A stretch of DNA of 63,789 nt from Betaproteobacteria bacterium (GCA_018970865.1 JAGWVN010000008.1:1-63789); one strand, 5' to 3'; numbered from the stretch's first letter, positions 18,232 to 26,817 are shown. The notes: generated by a model from the sequence alone, not told the origin. Program-made: numbers and translations.

Positions 18232-19437
18232 TCAGCCGGCCACGATCCCGCGCTCGCGCAGCGTGCTGATCTGCGCCTCGGTGAGTCCGATCTCGCGCAG
18301 CACCGCGTCGCTGTCCTGGCCGAGCGCGGGCGCGTTGCGGCGGTGGCTGCCGGGCGTGCGCGACAGCTTGGGCACCACGCCCGGCACCGCCAGCGGGAAG
18401 CCATCGGCGAGCGTCACCGAGTCGATCATGCCGCGGGCCTGGTAGTGCGGATCGGCGGCAATGTCGGCCACGGTGTAGATGCGTCCGGCCGGCACCGCCG
18501 CGGCGTCGAGCGCCGCAAGCACCTCGGTCACGCTGCGCTGCGCAGCCCAGCTGCCGATCGCGGCGTCGATCTCGGCCACGCGGGCCACCCGTCCGGCGTT
18601 GCCGGCCAGCGCCGGATCCTGGCCGAGGTCGTCACGGCCGATCGCGGTCATCAGGCGGCGGAAGATGCTGTCGCCGTTGCCGGCGATGAGCGCATAGCCG
18701 CCATCGGCGCAGCGGTAGGCGTTGCTCGGCGCGATGCCCGGCAGCGCGCTGCCGGCGGGCTCGCGCACCACGCCGAAGGCGCTGTGTTCGGGCAGCAGGC
18801 TCTCCATGCAGTTGAACACCGCCTCGTAGAGCGCGACATCGATCACCTGACCCAGCCCGGAACGCTCGCGCTCGCGCAGCGCCATCAGGATGCCGATCAC
18901 GCCGTGCAGCGCGGCCAGGGTGTCGCCGATGCTCACCCCCACCCGCACCGGCACCCGGCCCGGCTCGGCGGTGAGATGGCGCAGGCCGCCCATGGCCTCG
19001 GCCACCACGCCGAAGCCGGGCTTGTCACGATAGGGACCGGTCTGACCGAAGCCGCTCACCCGCAGCATCACCAGCCGCGGATTGATCGCGAGCAGCGCCT
19101 CGGGACCCAGCCCCCAGCCCTCCATGGCGCCGGGCCGGAAGTTCTCGATCAGCACATCGGCCTCGCGGGCCAGCCGGCGCACGATGTCCTGGGCCGGCGG
19201 CTCGCGCAGGTCGAGCGCGAGCGAGCGCTTGTTGCGCGACTGCACCTGCCACCACACCGAGGTGCCGTCGCGGATCAGCCGCCACTGGCGCAAGGGGTCG
19301 CCCGTGCCGGGCGGCTCGATCTTGATGATCTCGGCGCCGAAGTCGGCGAGGGTCTTGGCGGCGAAGGGGCCGGCGATGAGCTGGCCGAGTTCGATCACCT
19401 TCAGGCCGGCGAGCGGCCCGGTTGCCTGCGTGTCCAT
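18232..19437 (-). CDS. Family III CoA-transferase (CaiB/BaiF)
   Basis: This 401-aa enzyme begins PLAGLKVIELGQLIAGPFAAKTLADFGAEIIKIE and contains RNKRSLALDLREP, VLIENFRPGAMEGWGLG, VSGFGQTGPYRDKPGFGVVAEAMGG and GIAPSNAYRCADGGY. The pattern is close to succinyl-CoA-dependent transferases such as succinate-hydroxymethylglutarate CoA-transferase. That subtype is a guess. The frame continues open upstream into the PEP-CTERM-like gene region, but ATG at 19437 matches the family start. Confidence 0.9.
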   Translation of the reverse strand: MDTQATGPLAGLKVIELGQLIAGPFAAKTLADFGAEIIKIEPPGTGDPLRQWRLIRDGTSVWWQVQSRNKRSLALDLREPPAQDIVRRLAREADVLIENFRPGAMEGWGLGPEALLAINPRLVMLRVSGFGQTGPYRDKPGFGVVAEAMGGLRHLTAEPGRVPVRVGVSIGDTLAALHGVIGILMALRERERSGLGQVIDVALYEAVFNCMESLLPEHSAFGVVREPAGSALPGIAPSNAYRCADGGYALIAGNGDSIFRRLMTAIGRDDLGQDPALAGNAGRVARVAEIDAAIGSWAAQRSVTEVLAALDAAAVPAGRIYTVADIAADPHYQARGMIDSVTLADGFPLAVPGVVPKLSRTPGSHRRNAPALGQDSDAVLREIGLTEAQISTLRERGIVAG

Positions 19438-19481
19438 GGCTGCGGACTCTGATGCCGGCGGCGCCGGCCGTCCACCCCTGC

Positions 19482-20444
19482 TCAGCGGGCGCGGTTTCGC
19501 AAACGGCCTGCCAGCCCGAGCAGCGCGGCCAGGCCGAGCAGCGACAGGGTGGGTGGCGCGGACACCTCGCCGCCGCCGCCGGCGAGGTCGACCCGCAGGA
19601 AGTCGTTGCCGCAGGCCTCGCCCCAGTGGACCACCAGCTCGCCCAGGCCGTTGAGCGAGCCGAGATCGCTCAGCTTGACGATCGCCTGGTAGGCGGTGTG
19701 CTCGCCGATGGTCTCGTAGGCCAGGGTGGCCAGGCGCGCCAGGCTGAAGCCCACGGTGTAGTCGTCGCTGATCTGGCTGGGCGCGCCCACGCCGAGCAGA
19801 TTGCTCAGCCCGCTCTCCCAGCCCACCTGGCCGATGGTCAGCGGGCTGGTGGCCACGCCGCTGACATCGACGATGCCGCCGGCGCGCAGCGGGCTGGTCC
19901 AGCCGCTGGTGTAGCCCAGGCTGTTCGACATGAAGGCATGACCGGTGAGCTCCACGCCCACCCGGGGCGCGAAGGCGCCGCCCACCCGCACCCCGATGAA
20001 GAAGTCGCCCATCCCGAAGCTCGGGTCGCAGGCCGGCGGGAAGCACATGGTGGAGCTGGTGCCCGCGGCCGGGTTCAGCGCGATCGGCGCGCCCGACACG
20101 CCGGTGATGATCAGCTGCGTGGCGGTGCGCTGGACATAGAGCGCCTCGAGGTCGAAGGGCTGGCCGCCGATCCCGGGGCCGACCAGCCCGCCCGCGCCCA
20201 CCGAGTCCTCGATCTGATAGACCACGCCGGCCGCCGTCGGCGTCCAGGCCGAGGCCGGCCGATCGATCGCGCCCATGCCGGTGCTGATGTCCACGCCGAG
20301 GCCCTGCAGGTAGCCGAAAGGACCGGCCCAGGCGCTGCCCGAGGCGGCCATCGCCAGCCCCAGGGCCAGCGCCAGCCGGCCCCAGGCCCGCCGCCAGGCG
20401 CCCGCCAGCCCTGGCCGCCGCCCGGTGCGGGCGACGCGCGCCAT
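19482..20444 (-). CDS. Exported protein with PEP-CTERM-like C-terminal sorting tail
   Basis: No enzymatic domain is recognised. The product is about 320 aa. An Arg-rich N-terminus is followed by a hydrophobic stretch (LALALGLAMAASGSAWA), which is a clear signal peptide. The body is rich in Gly, Ala and Thr with beta-like character. The end, PPTLSLLGLAALLGLA followed by RLRNRAR, has the layout of a PEP-CTERM exosortase signal (short motif, membrane span, basic tail), but has PPT where PEP is usual. ATG at 20444 gives the shortest credible signal peptide; starts up to 20549 are possible. No exosortase gene is in the window. In the family these proteins are sorted to the envelope and tied to exopolysaccharide. 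Confidence 0.65.
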   Translation of the reverse strand: MARVARTGRRPGLAGAWRRAWGRLALALGLAMAASGSAWAGPFGYLQGLGVDISTGMGAIDRPASAWTPTAAGVVYQIEDSVGAGGLVGPGIGGQPFDLEALYVQRTATQLIITGVSGAPIALNPAAGTSSTMCFPPACDPSFGMGDFFIGVRVGGAFAPRVGVELTGHAFMSNSLGYTSGWTSPLRAGGIVDVSGVATSPLTIGQVGWESGLSNLLGVGAPSQISDDYTVGFSLARLATLAYETIGEHTAYQAIVKLSDLGSLNGLGELVVHWGEACGNDFLRVDLAGGGGEVSAPPTLSLLGLAALLGLAGRLRNRAR

Positions 20445-20827
20445 GGGCTGGGAGCAGGTCGGCCGATCCGGGCTCGGCAAGGCGTGGTGTCGGGTGGGCA
20501 GTGGGCGTGGCATGGCAGGCATCCGGGTCGGGTGCCCATTGCTCTGCAAGCTTCATGCCGGCGAATCTTCATGAGCAGGATCAATGACTTGGATCTGCGG
20601 GCTTGACGCCGCTCCGCCGGCCTGTCAAAGCCGCCGACATGACTTTCGTCACGCCGCGCGCGGGTTGCGCGGCGCGCCTCGGGAAAAGCGGAAATCGGTC
20701 ACGCGAAGCCGTGCCACCTGTCCGCTTCCCGGCCCCCCGGGCGCAGCCGATGATGTCAAGATCACCGACATGACACCGGTCACGCGCCGCGCGTGACCGA
20801 GTTCCGCCTTTCGCTTCCGGGAAACCC
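20445..20827. promoter_or_regulatory. Divergent intergenic region with repeated and palindromic elements
   Basis: No gene is seen in this stretch, which separates the exported-protein gene from the tautomerase operon. It holds two copies of the block CCGACATGAC-N4-GTCACG followed by CCGCGCG (20634-20660 and 20765-20793). An extra half-site CGGTCACGCG lies at 20696-20705 and a perfect palindrome at 20777-20799. A further hairpin (CGCCGCGC / GCGCGGCG) spans 20652-20674. The arrangement suggests cooperative binding of a regulator controlling one or both flanking genes. Confidence 0.5.
20777..20799. promoter_or_regulatory. Perfect palindrome, putative operator of the tautomerase operon
   Basis: CGGTCACGCG-CCG-CGCGTGACCG is an exact 10-bp inverted repeat with a 3-base spacer. 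It ends 28 bp before the ATG of the first tautomerase gene. The same half-site recurs at 20696-20705, and a shortened form lies at 20648-20653. Position and symmetry suit a dimeric repressor operator. A GC-rich RNA hairpin is the alternative, but no T-run follows on either strand. Confidence 0.5.
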
Positions 20828-21154
20828 ATGATCGTCTACAAGTGCCTGGTCAACGGCCGCATCGCCGAGCCCGCCCGCGAGCGGGTTCGCGAGGGCCTGC
20901 AGCGCATCAACGCCGCCCGCTTCGGCGTGCCGCCCGAGTCGCTCTCGGTGGAGTTCACCGAGGTCGCGCCGGGCCTGTGGTTCACCGCCGGCGAGCCCTC
21001 GCAGGCCTCCATGGTCCTGGGCAGCGTGCCCGCCGGCACCGACCAGCCGTCGCGCATCGCGCTGATGGACGAGGTCGCGAGAATGTTCAGCGAGATCACC
21101 GGCGCGCCCTACCACGATGTCATGGTGGTGGCGGCCGACCGTTCCGGCGCCTGA
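20828..21154 (+). CDS. Tautomerase-superfamily-like small protein lacking the N-terminal proline
   Basis: This 108-aa protein starts MIVYKCLVNGRIAEPARERV. It has the beta-alpha-beta layout of the 4-oxalocrotonate tautomerase superfamily and an overall pattern like the next gene's product. The family's catalytic Pro directly after Met is replaced by Ile. No alternative nearby start restores it. It may therefore be a non-catalytic subunit or have another chemistry. It is the first gene behind the palindrome at 20777, and a cis-CaaD-like gene follows 28 bp later. The family call rests on pattern and context and is moderate. Confidence 0.6.
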   Translation: MIVYKCLVNGRIAEPARERVREGLQRINAARFGVPPESLSVEFTEVAPGLWFTAGEPSQASMVLGSVPAGTDQPSRIALMDEVARMFSEITGAPYHDVMVVAADRSGA

Positions 21155-21182
21155 GCGCGCCCTGTCACCCAGGAAACCGACC

Positions 21183-21563
21183 ATGCCGCTCTACCGCTGC
21201 ACCGCTCCCGAGGGCTCGCTCGACGACACCCAGCGCGCCGCCATCGCCCGGGCGATCACCGCCATCCACTGCCATGTCACCCAGGCGCCGCCCACCTTCG
21301 TGCATGTGCAGTTCCACCACCAGCCGGCGCCGGCCGGCGGGCCGGCGATCCGCCTGCACGGCGGCATCCGCGCGGGTCGGCCGCAGTCGCTGGCCGACGA
21401 GATCGTCGCCCGCTGCGTGCAGGTGGTGGCCGGCATCGCCGGGGTGCCCGCCGAATCGGTGGGCATGCGCACCTCCACCACCCCGGCGTCCTGGATTCTC
21501 GAAGGCGGCCGCGTGCTGCCCGAACCCGGCGAGGAAGCGGCCTGGCTGGCCGCGCAGGCCTGA
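21183..21563 (+). CDS. Tautomerase superfamily enzyme, cis-3-chloroacrylic acid dehalogenase (cis-CaaD)-like
   Basis: This 126-aa product has Pro1 after Met removal (MPLYRC). Compared from memory with cis-CaaD, it keeps His28 (ITAIHCHVT), the two arginines three residues apart (HGGIRAGRP) and the Glu in [13 protein letters not shown]. The active-site Tyr of cis-CaaD appears to be missing (MRTSTTP in that region). Known members hydrolytically dehalogenate 3-chloroacrylates or hydrate acetylenic or unsaturated acids (Cg10062). The physiological substrate here is probably an unsaturated acid rather than a chlorinated one. It is co-oriented with the LLM monooxygenase gene 77 bp downstream. Confidence 0.75.
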   Translation: MPLYRCTAPEGSLDDTQRAAIARAITAIHCHVTQAPPTFVHVQFHHQPAPAGGPAIRLHGGIRAGRPQSLADEIVARCVQVVAGIAGVPAESVGMRTSTTPASWILEGGRVLPEPGEEAAWLAAQA

Positions 21564-21640
21564 TCCCCCGGCCGCGGCTGGCAGGTCCGGCCGTTCCGGC
21601 CGACAATGCCGGATTCCCGACTGTTTTCCGAGACCCCGCC

Positions 21641-22666
21641 ATGATCCCCTTGTCCGTCCTCGATCTGGTGCCGGTGCGCCGTGGCGACACCCCGGCCGAC
21701 GCGCTGCGCAACACCCTCGACCTCGCCCGCCATGCCGAGGCCTGGGGCTACCGTCGCTACTGGATGGCCGAGCACCACAACATGACCGGCGTGGCCAGCG
21801 CCGCCACGGCGGTGGTCATCGGCCATGTCGCCGGCGGCACGCGCAGCATCCGGGTGGGCGCGGGCGGGATCATGCTGCCCAACCACTCGCCGCTGGTGAT
21901 CGCCGAGCAGTTCGGCACGCTCGAGTCGCTCTATCCCGGCCGCATCGATCTCGGCCTGGGCCGCGCGCCGGGCACCGACCAGCTCACCATGCGCGCCATG
22001 CGCCGTGATCCGCGGTCCGCGGAGCGCTTCCCGCAGGACATCGCCGAGCTGCAGGCCTTCCTCGGGCCGGTGCAGCCCAACCAGGCCATCCGCGCAGTGC
22101 CTGGCGCCGACACGAATGTGCCGCTCTGGATTCTCGGCTCCAGCCTGTATGGCGCCCAGGTGGCCGCGCACTTCGGCCTGCCCTATGCGTTTGCCTCGCA
22201 CTTCGCCCCCGACGCCCTGCACGAGGCGCTGCAGGTGTACCGCGAGCACTTCCGGCCCTCGGCCCAGCTGCAGCGCCCGCATGCCATGGTCGGCGTCAAT
22301 GTCATCGCCGCCGACACCGACGAGCAGGCCCGGCGCCTGTTCACCAGCCTGCAGCAGCGCTTCACCGACATGATGCGCAACGCCCGCGGCCAGCTGCCCC
22401 CGCCGATCGACGACATCGACCAGTACTGGACCCCCATGGAGCGGGTTCAGGTCGAGCGCATGCTCACCTGCTCGTTCGTGGGTTCGCGCCAGAGCGTCGG
22501 CCGGCAGCTGCGCCGCTTCGTCGAGCAGACCGGCGCCGACGAGCTGATGGCCAGCGGCGCCATCTTCGACCACGCCGCGCGGCTGCGCTCGTACCAGATC
22601 CTGGCCGAGATCGGCCGCGATGAAGACCTCGCGCCGGCCGCGCCCGCCGCCGCCGCGCTCGCCTGA
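21641..22666 (+). CDS. LLM-class flavin-dependent monooxygenase (luciferase-like, MsnO8 type)
   Basis: This 341-aa TIM-barrel protein opens [22 protein letters not shown]. It contains [40 protein letters not shown] and [25 protein letters not shown], the standard signature of the MsnO8 subgroup. Such proteins use reduced FMN, supplied by a separate reductase, to oxygenate aldehydes or other small substrates. No flavin reductase gene is nearby. The gene lies third in the probable five-gene operon, and the hydratase gene starts 20 bp after its stop. Confidence 0.92.
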   Translation: MIPLSVLDLVPVRRGDTPADALRNTLDLARHAEAWGYRRYWMAEHHNMTGVASAATAVVIGHVAGGTRSIRVGAGGIMLPNHSPLVIAEQFGTLESLYPGRIDLGLGRAPGTDQLTMRAMRRDPRSAERFPQDIAELQAFLGPVQPNQAIRAVPGADTNVPLWILGSSLYGAQVAAHFGLPYAFASHFAPDALHEALQVYREHFRPSAQLQRPHAMVGVNVIAADTDEQARRLFTSLQQRFTDMMRNARGQLPPPIDDIDQYWTPMERVQVERMLTCSFVGSRQSVGRQLRRFVEQTGADELMASGAIFDHAARLRSYQILAEIGRDEDLAPAAPAAAALA

Positions 22667-22686
22667 ACACGCCCACGGAGACCCGC

Positions 22687-23478
22687 ATGGACAAGGTGCT
22701 GATCGAAACCCTCAAGGACGGCGTTCTCACGCTGACCATGAACCGCCCCGAGGCGCGCAACGCCCTCAACCTCGAGATGTCCGACCTCATGGTGGCGGCG
22801 CTGCAGCGCGCGCAGCTCGACCCTGCCGTGCGCGCGATCGTGCTCACCGGCGCGGGCGGCGCCTTCTGTGCCGGCGGCGATGTGAAGTCGATGGCGGCCG
22901 GCCGCGACGCCAGCCAGACCTTCGAGCAGCGCGCCACGCGGCTGCGCGACCGCGCCGAGGCCTCGCGCCTGCTGCACGAGATCCCCAAGCCCACCATCGC
23001 GGTCATTCCGGGCCCGGCCGCGGGCGCGGGGCTGGCGCTGGCCATGGCCTGCGACTTCCGCATCGCGGTCGACAGCGCGCGGCTCACGGTGGCCTTCGCC
23101 AAGGTCGGTCTGTCGGGCGACTACGGCGCCAGCTGGTTCCTCACCCAGCTGGTCGGCGCTGCCCGCGCCAAGGAACTGCTGATGTTCTCGCCGCTGCTCG
23201 ATGCCGACGAGGCGCTCGCGCTCGGCCTGCTCCACCGCGTCTATCCGCCGGGGCTGTTCCAGGAGCAGGCGGCGGCCTTCGTCGCGGCGCTGGCCAACGG
23301 GCCCTCGGTCACGCTCGGCTACATCAAGCAGAATGTGAACCTGGCCGCGCGCGCCGACCTGCGCACCTCCATCGACAGCGAGGCCACCCATCAGGTGCGC
23401 TGCATGGGCACGGCCGATCACGCCGAGGCCGCCCGCGCCTTCGTCGAGAAGCGCCCGCCGAAGTTCGTCGGCGCCTGA
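22687..23478 (+). CDS. Enoyl-CoA hydratase family protein
   Basis: This 263-aa crotonase-fold enzyme has TMNRPEARNALNLEM, GAGGAFCAGGDVKSMAAGRD (first oxyanion-hole segment) and GPAAGAGLALAMACDFRIA (second). AKVGLSGDYGASWFL shows an Asp-Tyr pair in the position where classical hydratases carry a Glu, as in PaaG-like isomerases. The exact reaction, hydration or isomerisation, is therefore open. It sits between the LLM oxygenase and the P450 genes with gaps of 20 and 37 bp. Confidence 0.9.
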   Translation: MDKVLIETLKDGVLTLTMNRPEARNALNLEMSDLMVAALQRAQLDPAVRAIVLTGAGGAFCAGGDVKSMAAGRDASQTFEQRATRLRDRAEASRLLHEIPKPTIAVIPGPAAGAGLALAMACDFRIAVDSARLTVAFAKVGLSGDYGASWFLTQLVGAARAKELLMFSPLLDADEALALGLLHRVYPPGLFQEQAAAFVAALANGPSVTLGYIKQNVNLAARADLRTSIDSEATHQVRCMGTADHAEAARAFVEKRPPKFVGA

Positions 23479-23515
23479 ACCCTCGGCCGGCCTGTCTCAC
23501 CCCGGGAATCGCACC

Positions 23516-24787
23516 ATGGACATCTCCACGCCCAGCGTCTATCGCAGCCTCAGCCGCGACGAGATCAACGCCATCCCGCTGGCCGAGCTCGATGTCAGCA
23601 GCGGCTACATCTTCGAGGACGACACCGTCGGCATGTACTTCGAGCGGCTGCGCCGCGAGGCGCCGGTGCACTACTGCGCCCGCAGCCGCTTCGGTCCGTT
23701 CTGGTCGGTGACCACCTACCGGCACATCATGGAAGTCGAGGTGAACCACCAGGCGTTCTCCTCCGATTCCGCGCTCGGCGGCATCACCCTGGCCGAGCCG
23801 CTGCCCGATGAACGCCTGCCCAGCTTCATCGCGATGGACCCGCCGCAGCACGACGAGCAGCGCCGCACGGTCAGCCCGATCGTGGCCCCGGGCAACCTCG
23901 CCCTGCTCGAGGGCACCATCCGCAGCCGCGCCGCCGCCATCCTCGACGGCCTGCCGATCGGCGAGGAGTTCGACTGGGTGCGACGGGTGTCCATCGAGCT
24001 CACCACCCAGATGCTGGCCACCCTCTTCGACTTCCCCTTCGAGGAGCGCAGCCTGCTCACCTGGTGGTCCGAGATGGCCACCGGCCACCCCAAGGCCCGC
24101 GGCGCGGTCACCTCCTGGGAGCAGCGGCGCGAGGAGCTCGGCAAGTGCCAGGCCTACTTCGCGCGCCTGTGGAATGAGCGGGTCAACCAGCCGCCGCGCA
24201 ACGACCTGATCTCCATGCTGGCCCATTCGCCGGCCACCCGGCACATGGACGAGCGCCAGTTCCTGGGCAATGTGCTGCTGCTGATCGTGGGCGGCAACGA
24301 CACCACCCGCAACTCCATCACCGGCGGTCTGCTGGCGCTGAACCGCCATCCCGAGCAGTACCGCAAGCTGCGCGAGAACCCGGCGCTGGTCGCCAGCCTG
24401 GTGCCCGAGATCATCCGCTGGCAGACCCCGCTCGCGCACATGCGCCGCACGGCCACCCGCGATGTCGAGCTCGGCGGCCAGCTCATCCGCAAGGGCGACA
24501 AGGTGGCGATGTGGTACCTCTCCGGCAACCGCGACCCCGAGGCCATCGAGAACCCCGACGCCTTCATCATCGATCGCGCCCGGCCGCGCCAGCACCTGTC
24601 CTTCGGTTTCGGCATCCACCGCTGCGTGGGCAACCGGCTGGCCGAGATGCAGCTGCGCATCCTCTGGGAGGAGATCCTCAAGCGCTATCCGGTCATCGAG
24701 GTCACCGGTCAGCCGCGGCGGGTGCTCTCGAACTTCGTGCACGGCTTCATGTCGATGCCGGTGCTCATTCCGGCCCGCGCGGCCTGA
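23516..24787 (+). CDS. Cytochrome P450, CYP153-like terminal alkane/acyl hydroxylase
   Basis: This soluble 423-aa P450 has the I-helix motif GGNDTT (residues 259-264), the ExxR pair Glu298-Arg301 (EIIRWQTPLAHMRR) and the heme loop FGFGIHRCVGNRL with ligand Cys370. Segments such as FIAMDPPQHDEQRR, SPIVAPGNLALLEG, ELTTQMLATLFDFP and SMLAHSPATRHM match CYP153 sequences as I recall them. CYP153 enzymes hydroxylate the terminal carbon of medium-chain alkanes or fatty acids. They need a ferredoxin and ferredoxin reductase, and neither gene lies in this window. It is the last gene of the probable operon, convergent with the SDR gene. Confidence 0.9.
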   Translation: MDISTPSVYRSLSRDEINAIPLAELDVSSGYIFEDDTVGMYFERLRREAPVHYCARSRFGPFWSVTTYRHIMEVEVNHQAFSSDSALGGITLAEPLPDERLPSFIAMDPPQHDEQRRTVSPIVAPGNLALLEGTIRSRAAAILDGLPIGEEFDWVRRVSIELTTQMLATLFDFPFEERSLLTWWSEMATGHPKARGAVTSWEQRREELGKCQAYFARLWNERVNQPPRNDLISMLAHSPATRHMDERQFLGNVLLLIVGGNDTTRNSITGGLLALNRHPEQYRKLRENPALVASLVPEIIRWQTPLAHMRRTATRDVELGGQLIRKGDKVAMWYLSGNRDPEAIENPDAFIIDRARPRQHLSFGFGIHRCVGNRLAEMQLRILWEEILKRYPVIEVTGQPRRVLSNFVHGFMSMPVLIPARAA

Positions 24788-24812
24788 GCCCGCCGGCGGG
24801 CTGGCGGGCGGC

Positions 24813-25628
24813 TCAGTTGCGCCGCAGCCCGAGCTTGCCGGCAAAGCGGCGCATCCCGCCGAGCCAGCGGTCGTAGTCCTGGGCCTTGCGCTGGAAGTAG
24901 GTGAGCACCTGCGGGTGCGGCAGGATCAGGAACCGTTCGCTCGCCATGCCGGCCACCACGCAGTCGGCAAGGTCCTCGGCCGAGATCACGCCATCGGCGC
25001 GCGCCGCCGACGAGCCGCCCCGACCCGCGATCATCGGCGTGTCCACCGCCTGCGGGCAGAGCACCGACACCCGGATGCCGGCCTCGCCATGCTGGATCGA
25101 GAGCCACTCGGCCAGCGCGATCGCGGCGTGCTTGCTCACCGCGTAGGTGGCCGAGGGCAGCGAGGTGAGCAGGCCCGCCGCCGAGGCGGTGTTGACCAGA
25201 TAGCCGCCGCCGCGCCGCTTCATGCCCGGCATCACCGCGCGCGCCGCGTAGACATGGGCCATGACATGGACCTGCCAGTTCAGCGTCCACTGCGCCTCGG
25301 GCGCGTTCTCGTCGCCGTCGCGGATGATGCCGGCGTTCGAGCAGAACACATCCACGCCGCCGAAGCGCTGTTCGGCCGCGGCCACCAGCGCCTGCACCTG
25401 CGCCTCCACGGCCACATCGGTGGGCACCGCCAGGCAGGGCACGGCCGCGCCTGCCCCGGCCTGGCCCTCGCTCAGCGACTGCGCAAGCGCCTGCAGGGCT
25501 GCGGCCTGCGCCGGCAGATCGGCCAGCACCAGGCCGCGGGGCCGCTCGCGGGCAAAGCGCAGCGCGAGCGCCCGGCCGATGCCGCTGGCCGCGCCGGTGA
25601 TGATGAGGGTCTTGTCCTGCAGCTGCAT
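24813..25628 (-). CDS. Short-chain dehydrogenase/reductase
   Basis: This 271-aa Rossmann enzyme has TGAASGIGRALALRF (cofactor loop), CSNAGI (NAG motif) and the catalytic YAVSK pair after LVNTASAAGLL. The Asp at the end of the second strand (LADLP) points to NAD preference. Substrate unknown. It follows the Rieske oxygenase gene by 28 bp on the same strand, so it may dehydrogenate that oxygenase's product, perhaps an alcohol or diol. Confidence 0.9.
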   Translation of the reverse strand: MQLQDKTLIITGAASGIGRALALRFARERPRGLVLADLPAQAAALQALAQSLSEGQAGAGAAVPCLAVPTDVAVEAQVQALVAAAEQRFGGVDVFCSNAGIIRDGDENAPEAQWTLNWQVHVMAHVYAARAVMPGMKRRGGGYLVNTASAAGLLTSLPSATYAVSKHAAIALAEWLSIQHGEAGIRVSVLCPQAVDTPMIAGRGGSSAARADGVISAEDLADCVVAGMASERFLILPHPQVLTYFQRKAQDYDRWLGGMRRFAGKLGLRRN

Positions 25629-25656
25629 GGCGTTCTCCGGTGGGGTGGCAGCGCGC

Positions 25657-26817
25657 TCAGTCGCGATTGATCAGCGCGGCAAGGTGTTCATGGAAGCGCC
25701 GCAGGTTCTGCTCGAAGCGGCCAAGCGCGAAGCGCTGGTTGGCGCCGGCGCCGAGCGCGCTCTGGATCTGCTCCGAGATGCGCAGGTCTTCGGCGCTGAA
25801 CACGCTGCCGTCGATGAGGTCGAATGAGCGTTCCCAGTGCGCGCGTTCCTTCTCGCTGCGCGGCGCGTGCGGCGTGAACAGGCTGTGCACGAACAGCACC
25901 TCGCCCGGGTCGGTGGGAAACAGCCCCAGGTGGCTGGTGAAATCAGGGTGATAGATGATCAGGCTGTTCGGGAAGATGGCGTGGGTGAGGGTGGCATGGC
26001 AGCGCACATCCCACTGGTCTTCGGGCAGGTCCTGCGCCTGGGCGAGCAGCTCGCGGCCCACCAGGATGCGGGTGTGCAGGCCTTCGCCCTCGGCGGTGAA
26101 GCGCGAGCCCGGGAAGTAGCCCGCGATCGAGCCGGCGTGCAGCCGGCGGATGTGATAGACCTCCTGGAAGGCATCCATCACCAGCTTCCAGTTGCAGGCC
26201 CGGCGCTGCACCCGCTGCCGGAAGAAGTGGTGCCCCTCCAGGCCGAGCGAGGCGAGGTCGCGGTCGATATCGCCCAGGAAGCCGGCCACATCGGGGGCGC
26301 TCGCCTGCGGGTCGAGCACCGCCCAGATGAAGCCGTGGCGCACCGCGCTGGGCAGCTGGCGCAGGCCGCGCTCGGCGCGCTGCAGGCAGGGAAAGCCTTC
26401 TGCGCCGGGGATGCCGCGCAGCGCGCCGTCGAGCTCGTAGGTCCAGGCGTGATACGGACACGACAGGGTCGACTGCCGGCAGACCGTCTCCTGGGCCTCG
26501 AGCAGCCGCGCGCCGCGGTGGCGGCAGACATTGAGCAGCACCCGGATCTCGCCGCCACGATCGCGCACGATCAGCAGCGGCAGGCCGAGCAGGTCGCGGG
26601 CGATCATGCTTCCCGGCTCGGGCAGCTGGTCGGCCCGGCCCAGGCACAGCGGCATGCGCCGGAACACCCGGTCCACCTCGCGGCGGTGGATGTCGGGGTC
26701 GTGGTAGACGGCGCAGTCGAGCTCGCTGTCGGTGGCGTCCCAGTCGGCGCCCTCGGACTGGTCGCGTTCGGCCAGCAGGCGTCGGAACAGGCCGAGGATC
26801 GGCGGATTCAGCCCCAT
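25657..26817 (-). CDS. Rieske non-heme iron oxygenase, alpha subunit
   Basis: This 386-aa oxygenase has the Rieske [2Fe-2S] ligands in CRHRGARLLE and CPYHAWTYELDG (CxH-x17-CxxH), near residues 85-115. The mononuclear iron site is visible as DAFQEVYHIRRLHAG (ExxHxxxxH). The family hydroxylates aromatic rings, alkyl chains or demethylates, with electrons from a reductase that is not encoded here. ATG at 26817 follows AAGGAG at good spacing. It leads a two-gene unit with the SDR and is divergent from the peptidase gene (126-bp gap). Confidence 0.92.
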   Translation of the reverse strand: MGLNPPILGLFRRLLAERDQSEGADWDATDSELDCAVYHDPDIHRREVDRVFRRMPLCLGRADQLPEPGSMIARDLLGLPLLIVRDRGGEIRVLLNVCRHRGARLLEAQETVCRQSTLSCPYHAWTYELDGALRGIPGAEGFPCLQRAERGLRQLPSAVRHGFIWAVLDPQASAPDVAGFLGDIDRDLASLGLEGHHFFRQRVQRRACNWKLVMDAFQEVYHIRRLHAGSIAGYFPGSRFTAEGEGLHTRILVGRELLAQAQDLPEDQWDVRCHATLTHAIFPNSLIIYHPDFTSHLGLFPTDPGEVLFVHSLFTPHAPRSEKERAHWERSFDLIDGSVFSAEDLRISEQIQSALGAGANQRFALGRFEQNLRRFHEHLAALINRD

